5,757 bases of DNA from an uncultured Oscillospiraceae bacterium (lineage in GTDB: Bacteria; Bacillota; Clostridia; Oscillospirales; Oscillospiraceae): NCBI GenBank assembly GCA_944385775.1, contig CALWYM010000074.1:1-5757 (forward strand), written 5' to 3'. Made by a program: the position numbers and the translations under genes. Shown piece by piece: positions 1 through 5,159 of the stretch; position 1 is the first letter of the stretch; the number at the start of each line of letters is the position of its first letter. The notes below the pieces were generated by a model. It was not told where the DNA came from. It saw only the letters and a program-made list of their open reading frames with translations, and ran no database searches.

Positions 1-315
1 AAGCTTTCCCCTGTAAAGCCCCTCAACCATAATTCTCATACCCTTTTCGGAGGTTCTGAGAAACTGCTTTATTTCGCAAACTACACCTATATCATATAAA
101 TCCTCACCCTTCGGATATTCCTTAAAAACATCCTTTTGCAAAGTGAGAAATATTTTTCTGTCTGACCTAATGGCAGCATTTATCGCTCTTATGGAACGCT
201 GACGCTCCACGTCAAAGCTCATAGTCATCTGGGGAAAAACTGCTATGCCCCTGAGAGCCAAAACGGGCAGTGTGTTAAGTGACTGTTCCTCATAGATAAC
301 ACTGTTCATATCCAT
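1..315 (-). CDS. lon: ATP-dependent protease LonA, N-terminal fragment (cut by window edge)
   Basis: Lon is a cytoplasmic AAA+ serine protease that degrades misfolded and regulatory proteins. Only the first 105 codons lie in the window, and the frame runs open off the left edge. The translation starts MDMNSVIYEEQSLNTLPVLA and continues with LRGIAVFPQMTMSFDVER (about residues 21-38) and GMRIMVEGLYRGKL at the cut. This is the PUA-like substrate-recognition domain at the start of LonA: the LPVLALRGIAVFPQ and RIMVEGL blocks are diagnostic. The ATPase and Ser-Lys protease domains would lie outside the window. The ATG at 315 is chosen because AAAGGAG (326-332) sits 10 bases upstream; an in-frame ATG at 309 is the alternative. 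The gene lies about 95 bases downstream of clpX in the same direction, behind a strong hairpin. The Clostridia order tig-clpP-clpX-lon supports the call. Confidence 0.9.
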   Translation of the reverse strand, partial: MDMNSVIYEEQSLNTLPVLALRGIAVFPQMTMSFDVERQRSIRAINAAIRSDRKIFLTLQKDVFKEYPKGEDLYDIGVVCEIKQFLRTSEKGMRIMVEGLYRGKL

Positions 316-377
316 AATTCTGCTGCTCCTTTCACCGTTACTGGAGAGTAGTTTCTCTCATACTGTTGCTTGTATAA

Positions 378-403
378 GAGCCGCACCAAATATAGTGCGG
401 CTC
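378..403 (-). terminator. GC-rich hairpin between clpX and lon, probable (partial) terminator
   Basis: A perfect 9-bp stem, GAGCCGCAC pairing with GTGCGGCTC, encloses an 8-base AT-rich loop and starts 6 bases after the clpX stop codon. Read on the minus strand it is followed by TTATACAAGC, so the U-tract is short and broken. It is probably a leaky terminator or a 3'-end-stabilising hairpin that separates clpX from lon. The other strand has no U-run after the stem. Confidence 0.6.
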
Positions 404-409
404 AAATGC

Positions 410-1693
410 TTAAAGTGCGTCAATCAAATCCGGGTCGAGCCGCGGCTTTGGTCGTCTGATAACCTTAGGCTCCGCCCCATCTGTTACACATTCTTTTGTT
501 ATGATAACCTTTTCAATCTTATCGTCTGAGGGTACCTCATACATAATGCCGGTCATTACGCCCTCCACAATTGAACGAAGACCTCTTGCGCCAATATCCA
601 GCTCAATAGCCTTGTCCGCAATCGCCTTAAGAGCATCTTCCTCAAACTCAAGCTTTACATGATCCAAACTAAAGAGTGTCTCATACTGCTTTGTAAGAGA
701 GTTCTTCGGTTCAGTCAAAATCCTGACAAGATCGTCCCTGTCAAGCTGGCGCATAGGAACAACAACCGGTATTCTTCCTATAAGCTCCGGTATTATTCCA
801 AACTTCTGAAGATCATGGGAGCGAACCTGAGTTATAATGTCACTTACATTCCGCTCCTTTTTGCTCTTGACCTCCGCGCCAAAACCTATGCCTTTTTTGT
901 CAAGGCGCGACTCAATAATCTTTTCAATGCCGTCAAAAGCACCACCGCATATAAAAAGAATATTGGAGGTATCTATGCTTATAAACTCCTGCTGCGGATG
1001 TTTTCTTCCTCCCTGAGGAGGCACATTGGCAACAGTGCCCTCCAGAATCTTAAGCAGTGCCTGCTGCACTCCTTCTCCGGAAACATCTCTCGTTATAGAT
1101 GTATTTTCACTTTTACGGGCAATTTTATCAAGCTCATCAATGTAAATAATACCTCTCTCTGCCAGAGCCACATTAAAATCTGCGGCCTGAAGCAGCCTAA
1201 GAAGAATGTTCTCCACATCCTCTCCCACATAACCGGCTTCAGTAAGCGTAGTTGCATCGGCAATGGCAAAGGGTACATCAAGAATTCTCGCCAAAGTCTG
1301 GGCAATCAACGTCTTTCCGCTTCCGGTAGGACCAATAATAAGCACATTGCTCTTCTGAATCTCTGTATCGTCCACTTCTTCAGAACTGAATATTCTTTTG
1401 TAATGGTTGTATACAGCAACAGAAATAGCAATCTTGGCCTTTTCCTGACCCACAATATACTCGTCAAGGTAAGCCTTTATTTGCTTTGGCTTTGGTAGGC
1501 TTGCCATAATATCTTCATCTTCGTATGCGCTCCCGCCATGACGCTCAATATTAGCCTCATTGAGCACCATATTGCAGAGATCAACACACTCATTGCAAAT
1601 GTAAGCATTATGACCTGATATCATCTTTTTGACTTCAGCACCTGTTTTGCCGCAAAAGCTGCATCGGATCTGCTTTTCGTCATTATTTGGCAT
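410..1693 (-). CDS. clpX: ClpX, ATP-binding unfoldase subunit of the ClpXP protease
   Basis: ClpX is a cytoplasmic AAA+ hexamer that recognises tagged or damaged proteins, unfolds them using ATP and threads them into ClpP. Residue numbers here count from a TTG three bases upstream of the chosen ATG, so subtract one for the 427-residue product. The N-terminal zinc-binding domain has C12, C15, C34 and C37. Walker A GPTGSGKT is at 122-129, the pore-1 loop GYVG at 155-158, Walker B IIYIDE at 183-188 and the pore RKH motif at 231-233. The IGFG loop that docks on ClpP is at 270-273, the arginine finger in LIGRIP is R308, and sensor 2 GARGLR contains R371. All key residues are present and the length is normal. 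AAGGGA (1705-1710) lies 8 bases from TTG 1696 and 11 from ATG 1693. I prefer ATG because it gives the family-typical MPNNDEKQIRCSFCG. The gene follows clpP by about 38 bases with no terminator. Confidence 0.98.
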   Translation of the reverse strand: MPNNDEKQIRCSFCGKTGAEVKKMISGHNAYICNECVDLCNMVLNEANIERHGGSAYEDEDIMASLPKPKQIKAYLDEYIVGQEKAKIAISVAVYNHYKRIFSSEEVDDTEIQKSNVLIIGPTGSGKTLIAQTLARILDVPFAIADATTLTEAGYVGEDVENILLRLLQAADFNVALAERGIIYIDELDKIARKSENTSITRDVSGEGVQQALLKILEGTVANVPPQGGRKHPQQEFISIDTSNILFICGGAFDGIEKIIESRLDKKGIGFGAEVKSKKERNVSDIITQVRSHDLQKFGIIPELIGRIPVVVPMRQLDRDDLVRILTEPKNSLTKQYETLFSLDHVKLEFEEDALKAIADKAIELDIGARGLRSIVEGVMTGIMYEVPSDDKIEKVIITKECVTDGAEPKVIRRPKPRLDPDLIDAL

Positions 1694-1731
1694 CAACTAA
1701 TAAATCCCTTCAATTTTTGTTAATAGCGGAC

Positions 1732-2313
1732 TTACCTTTTGGTAATCACAGAATCTATAAGACCAAAGTCCATAGCTTCCTGGGCAGTCATAAAATTATC
1801 ACGCTCGCAGGCGGTACGAATTTCCTCTATGGGTTTTCCCGTGTTTTCTGCAAGGATTCTGTTCAGGTTCTCCTTTATCCGAAGAATATTCTCAGCGTGA
1901 ATACGAATATCCGTAGCCTGACCCTGGAAGCCTCCAGAGGGCTGATGAATCATAATTTCAGAGTTCGGCAGGGCAAATCTTTTACCCTTAGCACCTGAAG
2001 ACAGCAGAAATGCTCCCATGCTGGCCGCAAGACCAATACAAATCGTGGACACATCGGGCTTTATATACTGCATCGTATCATAAATTGCCATTCCGGCAGT
2101 AACAGAGCCGCCGGGTGAATTAATATAAAACTGAATATCCTTGTCCGGATCCTGAGCCTCAAGGTAAAGAAGCTGAGCCACCACAAGGCTTGCGGTAACG
2201 TCGTTGACCTCTTCTCCAAGGAAAACAATTCTGTCATTAAGAAGTCTTGAAAAAATATCGTATGACCGCTCACCACGGCTGGTCTGCTCAACTACATATG
2301 GTACTAAACTCAT
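1732..2313 (-). CDS. clpP: ClpP, proteolytic subunit of the Clp protease
   Basis: ClpP is a serine peptidase that forms a double heptameric ring in the cytoplasm and degrades polypeptides delivered by ClpX (and by ClpC or ClpA elsewhere). The 193-residue product has the normal length and begins MSLVPYVVEQTSRGERSYDI, including a short N-terminal stretch that is usually processed. The catalytic triad is S98 (GLAASMGAF), H123 (IMIHQPSGG) and D172 (ERDNFMTAQEA). The oxyanion-loop block INSPGGSVTAG is at 64-74. GGAG (2325-2328) within AAAAGGAG lies 11 bases from the ATG, slightly long. It sits between tig and clpX on the same strand. I found no convincing promoter in the 82-base gap after tig, so cotranscription with tig is likely. 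It is the housekeeping paralogue by context. Confidence 0.98.
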   Translation of the reverse strand: MSLVPYVVEQTSRGERSYDIFSRLLNDRIVFLGEEVNDVTASLVVAQLLYLEAQDPDKDIQFYINSPGGSVTAGMAIYDTMQYIKPDVSTICIGLAASMGAFLLSSGAKGKRFALPNSEIMIHQPSGGFQGQATDIRIHAENILRIKENLNRILAENTGKPIEEIRTACERDNFMTAQEAMDFGLIDSVITKR

Positions 2314-2395
2314 TATTTTAGCATCTCCTTTTAAACAAATTGACTTTAAAGATACTAACCAACGCCATCATCATATATTCATCGGGAGTTTGGGA

Positions 2396-3730
2396 TTATT
2401 CCTCAGAAGCTTCCTCTTCCTGCTGTCCTTCCTCGGATTCAGTCTTCTTCTCCTTCTTCTCAGCAACCGCCTCTGAATATACAAGAGCCTTTGCAGCATC
2501 AATATTCAGGTTAGTCTTAACCACATCTGGTGAAATGGCTTTCTTAACAGACTCAACGTCCATGCCGTACTGTTCTGCCATTTTCTTATATTCTTCCTCA
2601 ATCTGCTCGTTGGTAATCTCGAAGTTTTCCTTCTTTGCGATTGCCTCAAAAGCGAGGTCTGCCTTAATTTCCTTCTCTGCGGTGGGACGAAGCTCGTTTT
2701 TCATCTCATCGAGGCTTGTGCCAAGCATCTTGCAATACTGCTCAAGCTCAATTCCCTGAGCAGCAAGGCTGTAACGGAAGTTAGCCAGCATATTTTCAAC
2801 CTGATCTTCTATCATTGCGTCAGGAATGTCGCCTTCAACCTTGTCAACAAGGCGCTGGAGAATAACGTCCTGGAAGCTCTTCTCCGCATCTGCCTTGCGG
2901 CTTTCGGTAATGCTGTCCTTTACGGAAGCAAAATACTCATCATAAGTATCGAACTCTGAAACATCCTTTGCAAACTCATCATCAAGCTCAGGAAGGATTT
3001 TCTCCTTAACCTCATGTACAGTTACCTTAAAGGTAGCATCCTTGCCTGCGAGCTCAGGAGCATACGCCTCCGGGAATGTTACGTTAACATCAACTTTGTC
3101 CCCAGCCTTGGTTCCAACAAGCTGCTCCTCAAAGCCCGGAATAAAGGTACCGGTGCCAAGCTCAAGGTCATAACCCTCACCCTTGCCGCCTTCAAAAGCA
3201 GTTCCATCCATGAAGCCTTCAAAATCTATTTTTACAATATCACCATTTTTAGCCTCACGCTCAACTGTCTGAATACGAGCATTCTGCTCACGGGTCTTTG
3301 CAATCTCACGCTCAACGTCCTTCTTAAGTACTCTTACGGAGGGCTTTGGAGCGGAAATTCCCTTATAACCCTCAATGGTTATCTCAGGGTAAAGTGACAC
3401 AAGGAACTTAATTGTAAGAGACTTGTCATCCTCAACATTTACACTGAGAACCGCAGGTCTGCCCACAGTAGAAAGCTTCTCCTGCTCAACGCCAAACTGG
3501 AGAGCCGTGGGATAAAGCTCCTCAGCTGCATCGTCATAGAAAACGCTCTCGCCATACATCGCCTCAACAATTTTGCGGTTTGCCTTACCCTTGCGGAAGC
3601 CAGGCAGAGAAATTTTACTTTTGTTCTTGTTAAAAGCCTTATTAATAGCAGCCTCAAACTCCTCGGGTGAAGCTACCACTGTAAGCTCCGCAGTATTTTT
3701 TTCCTTTTTTTCAAATTCCTTTACGTTCAC
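2396..3730 (-). CDS. tig: Trigger factor, ribosome-associated chaperone and prolyl isomerase
   Basis: Trigger factor docks on ribosomal protein L23 at the exit tunnel, shields nascent chains and catalyses prolyl isomerisation. The 444-residue product has the standard three parts. The N-terminal ribosome-binding domain carries the docking motif GFRKGK at 44-49. The FKBP-type PPIase domain spans about 161-247 (GDIVKIDFEGFMDGTAFEGG, then FIPGFEEQLVG). The C-terminal helical substrate-binding arms follow. The last 20 or so residues are a highly charged Lys/Glu tail, common in this family and probably disordered. The usual Pro after GFRKGKA is Asn51. The start is GTG at 3730, supported by a perfect AGGAGG (3739-3744) 8 bases upstream and by the correct family N-terminus. 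A sigma-A-like promoter lies just upstream. No terminator is seen before clpP, so it heads the tig-clpP-clpX unit. Confidence 0.98.
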   Translation of the reverse strand: MNVKEFEKKEKNTAELTVVASPEEFEAAINKAFNKNKSKISLPGFRKGKANRKIVEAMYGESVFYDDAAEELYPTALQFGVEQEKLSTVGRPAVLSVNVEDDKSLTIKFLVSLYPEITIEGYKGISAPKPSVRVLKKDVEREIAKTREQNARIQTVEREAKNGDIVKIDFEGFMDGTAFEGGKGEGYDLELGTGTFIPGFEEQLVGTKAGDKVDVNVTFPEAYAPELAGKDATFKVTVHEVKEKILPELDDEFAKDVSEFDTYDEYFASVKDSITESRKADAEKSFQDVILQRLVDKVEGDIPDAMIEDQVENMLANFRYSLAAQGIELEQYCKMLGTSLDEMKNELRPTAEKEIKADLAFEAIAKKENFEITNEQIEEEYKKMAEQYGMDVESVKKAISPDVVKTNLNIDAAKALVYSEAVAEKKEKKTESEEGQQEEEASEE

Positions 3731-3738
3731 GGTGTTAT

Positions 3739-3744
3739 CCTCCT
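3739..3744 (-). promoter_or_regulatory. Ribosome binding site that fixes the tig GTG start
   Basis: On the minus strand this reads AGGAGG, a perfect Shine-Dalgarno core, 8 bases from the GTG start codon at 3728-3730. No ATG in frame competes nearby, so the site supports a non-ATG start for trigger factor. Confidence 0.8.
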
Positions 3745-3768
3745 GTTTTTAACTGGGCATACTCATGT

Positions 3769-3797
3769 ATTATACCAGAACTTATTCTAAATGCAAA
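3769..3797 (-). promoter_or_regulatory. Sigma-A-type promoter for tig-clpP-clpX
   Basis: Read on the minus strand, the -10 element is a perfect TATAAT (3769-3774) preceded by TGG, giving an extended -10 (TGnTATAAT). The -35 element is TTTGCA (3792-3797), four of six matches to TTGACA, with an ideal 17-base spacer. Transcription should start near 3760-3763, leaving an untranslated leader of about 30 bases with the AGGAGG site. The -35 lies inside an inverted repeat described separately. Confidence 0.75.
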
Positions 3798-3808
3798 CAC
3801 TTTTGCAT
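3791..3808. repeat. Inverted repeat overlapping the tig -35 box
   Basis: ATGCAAA-CACT-TTTGCAT is a perfect 7-bp inverted repeat with a 4-base centre. One arm contains the tig -35 hexamer (3792-3797). It lies 3 to 20 bases beyond the stop of the upstream phosphoesterase gene. As RNA it would be a weak AT-rich stem with no U-run, so a terminator is unlikely. As DNA its position suits a repressor operator, but I recognise no regulator consensus in it. Confidence 0.5.
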
Positions 3809-3822
3809 AAATTACGTAATTT
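3809..3822. repeat. 14-bp AT-rich perfect palindrome
   Basis: AAATTACGTAATTT is a perfect palindrome centred at 3815/3816. It covers the last codons and TAA stop of the phosphoesterase and abuts the inverted repeat at 3791-3808. Being AT-rich and partly coding, it may be chance; its position just upstream of the tig promoter is the only reason to record it. Confidence 0.35.
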
Positions 3823-4477
3823 TTATTGGCGCGAAATTTACATGGTCCGCGCTTACAAGCCTGTAAATTATCCCGTCCGCCTCTCCTTCAAAGGCACCAA
3901 ATCTTCCCGGACCGTGGATATGACCGAAATAGCAGCGTTTCACGCCGTATTTATGCATAACCTTAATCATTTCGCCGGCATAGTACTTTCCGTATATTGG
4001 GGGATAATGCAAAAAACATATCTTTTCTTTGCTTCCGTCTGCCGCCTTAAGGGAGGTTTCCAGACGCATAACCTCTCTTTGCATTATTTTTCTGTCATGC
4101 TCTGCCGGGTTTTCATTGGGGCAAAACCAACCCCGTGTACCGCAAATGGCAATATTTTCGTAGAAAAAGCAATTATTATTCAAAATATCTATGGAATTAA
4201 TACCATTTTCTTTAAAAAATTTTTTTGCCTTTGTCGCAGTAGTCCACCAATAATCGTGGTTTCCTTTAAGAATTATCTTTTTTCCAGGAAATGCGTCTAT
4301 AAACCGAAAATCCTCAAGACAGCTCTCCATGTCCATTCCCCAGGTAAGATCTCCGCATATAACCGTAAGATCTTCCGGAGACAATGCGGAAAAGCTTTCC
4401 TTAAGCTTCTGCGGGTGATTCTCCCACTCCTGACCGAAAATATCCATAGGTTTTGACGCCTCAAGGGAAAGGTGCAA
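3812..4477 (-). CDS. Calcineurin-like metallophosphoesterase, 5' end out of frame
   Basis: This is a predicted cytoplasmic phosphohydrolase of the calcineurin-like superfamily with two metal ions in the active site. Its substrate is unknown. Counting from TTG 4477 as residue 1, motifs are GDLTWGM at 42-48, GNHDYWW at 72-78, HYPP at 157-160 and GHIHG at 185-189. KPMDIFG and WENH near the start are also typical of this roughly 230-residue family. The first metal-binding motif, GD-L-H, straddles the TTG: its Asp is the codon just before (4478-4480). A TTG start would therefore remove an essential ligand. The frame is open only back to a TGA at 4505-4507 and offers no ATG, GTG or TTG before 4477. 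The plausible ATG at 4503-4505 is one base out of frame; skipping one C of CCCC would give MPILYVIGDLHLS and a 230-residue protein. I infer a frameshift (error, mutation or programmed slippage). The body of the gene is otherwise intact. Confidence 0.85.
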   Translation of the reverse strand: MHLSLEASKPMDIFGQEWENHPQKLKESFSALSPEDLTVICGDLTWGMDMESCLEDFRFIDAFPGKKIILKGNHDYWWTTATKAKKFFKENGINSIDILNNNCFFYENIAICGTRGWFCPNENPAEHDRKIMQREVMRLETSLKAADGSKEKICFLHYPPIYGKYYAGEMIKVMHKYGVKRCYFGHIHGPGRFGAFEGEADGIIYRLVSADHVNFAPIKIT

Positions 4478-4505
4478 ATCCCCTATTACATATAAGATGG
4501 GGCAT
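4461..4505 (-). other. Out-of-frame start of the phosphoesterase gene with a CCC-C slip site at codon 2
   Basis: The ATG at 4503-4505 is preceded by AAAGGA (4510-4515), though the 4-base spacing is short. Read in its own frame it gives a 14-residue peptide (MPHLICNRGFAPFP) ending at TGA 4461-4463, which resembles nothing. Codon 2 is CCC followed by C (4499-4502). Moving forward one base there joins the phosphoesterase frame with the conserved N-terminus. This is either the true start disrupted by one extra C, or a start that uses +1 frameshifting. Confidence 0.55.
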
Positions 4506-4518
4506 CACTTCCTTTGCG

Positions 4519-4524
4519 TATAAT
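4519..4524 (+). promoter_or_regulatory. Candidate -10 element for the DUF1540 gene
   Basis: A perfect TATAAT lies 51 bases before the DUF1540 ATG, predicting a leader of about 45 bases. The -35 position at 17-base spacing reads GATGGG, which is not a match to TTGACA, and the TG dinucleotide is one base too far upstream for a classic extended -10. Either an activator is needed or the match is chance. The site overlaps the leader and start region of the divergent phosphoesterase gene. Confidence 0.4.
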
Positions 4525-4575
4525 TTGGCTGCTGCAGGTCATACTACGATCAAAGCCTTGAAAGGAGATAAAATT

Positions 4576-4755
4576 ATGTCTAATACTAAGAAAAACGACG
4601 ATAAGCTTAAAGTTGTAGGCTGCGACGTAGTGAACTGCAAATACCACGGCGCCGACCAGCACTGCCATGCCGACTGCATATCCGTAGAATCACACAACGC
4701 CGTCAGAAAAAACGAGACCTTCTGCGGTACCTTTGAATCTAAAACCACAATGTAA
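4576..4755 (+). CDS. DUF1540 domain-containing small Cys-rich protein
   Basis: This is a 59-residue protein of unknown function. It carries the DUF1540 pattern: a Val-rich start, then C16-x4-C21 (GCDVVNCKYHG), C30-x3-C34 followed by ISV, and C50 in ETFCGTF. The spaced cysteines and histidines (H24, H29, H31) suggest metal binding, probably zinc, but that is inference. There is no signal peptide or membrane segment, so it should be cytoplasmic. The ATG at 4576 is fixed by GAAAGGAG ending 8 bases upstream; the frame is open further upstream but has no ribosome site there. It is the only plus-strand gene in the window, divergent from the phosphoesterase and convergent with yraN. Its TAA stop lies in the terminator region of the yraN transcript. 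Confidence 0.88.
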   Translation: MSNTKKNDDKLKVVGCDVVNCKYHGADQHCHADCISVESHNAVRKNETFCGTFESKTTM

Positions 4756-4773
4756 AAAGCCTCTTATGAGGCT
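4751..4773 (-). terminator. Intrinsic terminator of the rnhB-yraN transcript
   Basis: On the minus strand a 6-bp stem, AGCCTC pairing with GAGGCT around an ATAA loop (4758-4773), is followed by TTTTACA. It begins 5 bases after the yraN TAG. The U-tract, read on the minus strand, overlaps the last codons of the DUF1540 gene. In the plus direction the stem is followed by ACATACT, not a U-run, so it should act mainly on the yraN transcript and at best weakly on DUF1540. Confidence 0.72.
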
Positions 4774-4778
4774 ACATA

Positions 4779-5159
4779 CTAATCGTCATACCTGAAAGCG
4801 TCTTCAAGATGGTTTATCTGAGGCTTTGCTGTTTCCATACCCTCCGGTGCATATATCTCAATAACGTCAAACCGCGGCTGTTTCTCCGTACCGTTGACCG
4901 CCAGATATGCCTGGGCGGTCATTATTATTTTACGCTGCTTACTCAAGGTAACATATTCTTTTGCCTTAGCAAAGCTGTCTGATTTTCTCAGTTTCACCTC
5001 AACAAAAACAATATATTTTCTGCTCTCAGCTATAATATCTATTTCACCAAGCCTTGTATGAAATCCCATACCGGTAATATGATAACCTTTTTTCCTCAAA
5101 TATTCCGCCGCGACAGATTCTCCCCATCTTCCCAAAAGTTTAGTTGTCATTACTTTCAC
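4779..5159 (-). CDS. YraN family (UPF0102) putative endonuclease-fold protein
   Basis: This small cytoplasmic protein has the restriction-endonuclease-like fold; its physiological role is not established, and a role in DNA repair or recombination is only suggested by its neighbours in many genomes. In the 126-residue product, LGRWGESVAAEYLRKKGY (8-26) is the family N-terminal helix. RLGEIDIIA (36-44) and FVEVKLRK (52-59) form a PD-(D/E)xK site with E39, D41, E54 and K56. PRFDVIEIYAP is the conserved C-terminal strand. The usual Asn before the R..GEID motif is replaced (GFHTRLGEID). The GTG start at 5159 follows the rnhB TGA with no gap; an ATG at 5150, three codons in, is equally possible and gives MTTKLLGRWGE. 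Neither has a strong ribosome site, so translation is probably coupled to rnhB. The gene ends at the terminator at 4751-4773. Confidence 0.9.
   Translation of the reverse strand: MKVMTTKLLGRWGESVAAEYLRKKGYHITGMGFHTRLGEIDIIAESRKYIVFVEVKLRKSDSFAKAKEYVTLSKQRKIIMTAQAYLAVNGTEKQPRFDVIEIYAPEGMETAKPQINHLEDAFRYDD

Noticed and set aside
316..377. Possible lon promoter and a 5-bp GAGAG/CTCTC dyad (344-359)
   Set aside because: The best hexamer pair matches about three of six bases each, and the dyad is short with no U-run or known regulator consensus.
659..1498. Long plus-strand open frame opposite clpX
   Set aside because: It is antisense to a fully conserved clpX, has no ribosome site or recognisable domain, and its composition reflects the complementary strand.
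2314..2395. Possible separate clpP promoter (TAGTAT on the minus strand)
   Set aside because: It matches TATAAT at only four of six bases and has no -35-like hexamer at proper spacing. A single AAAGTCAA stretch is not enough for a CtsR site.
3791..4456. Plus-strand open frame of 221 codons opposite the phosphoesterase
   Set aside because: The minus strand carries all metallophosphoesterase motifs. The plus frame has no known motif and no good ribosome site, and it starts inside the tig promoter region.
4453..4575. Upstream extension of the DUF1540 frame (100-residue version)
   Set aside because: The extra residues show no family similarity, would overlap the phosphoesterase start, and lack a ribosome site. 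The ATG at 4576 has an excellent one.
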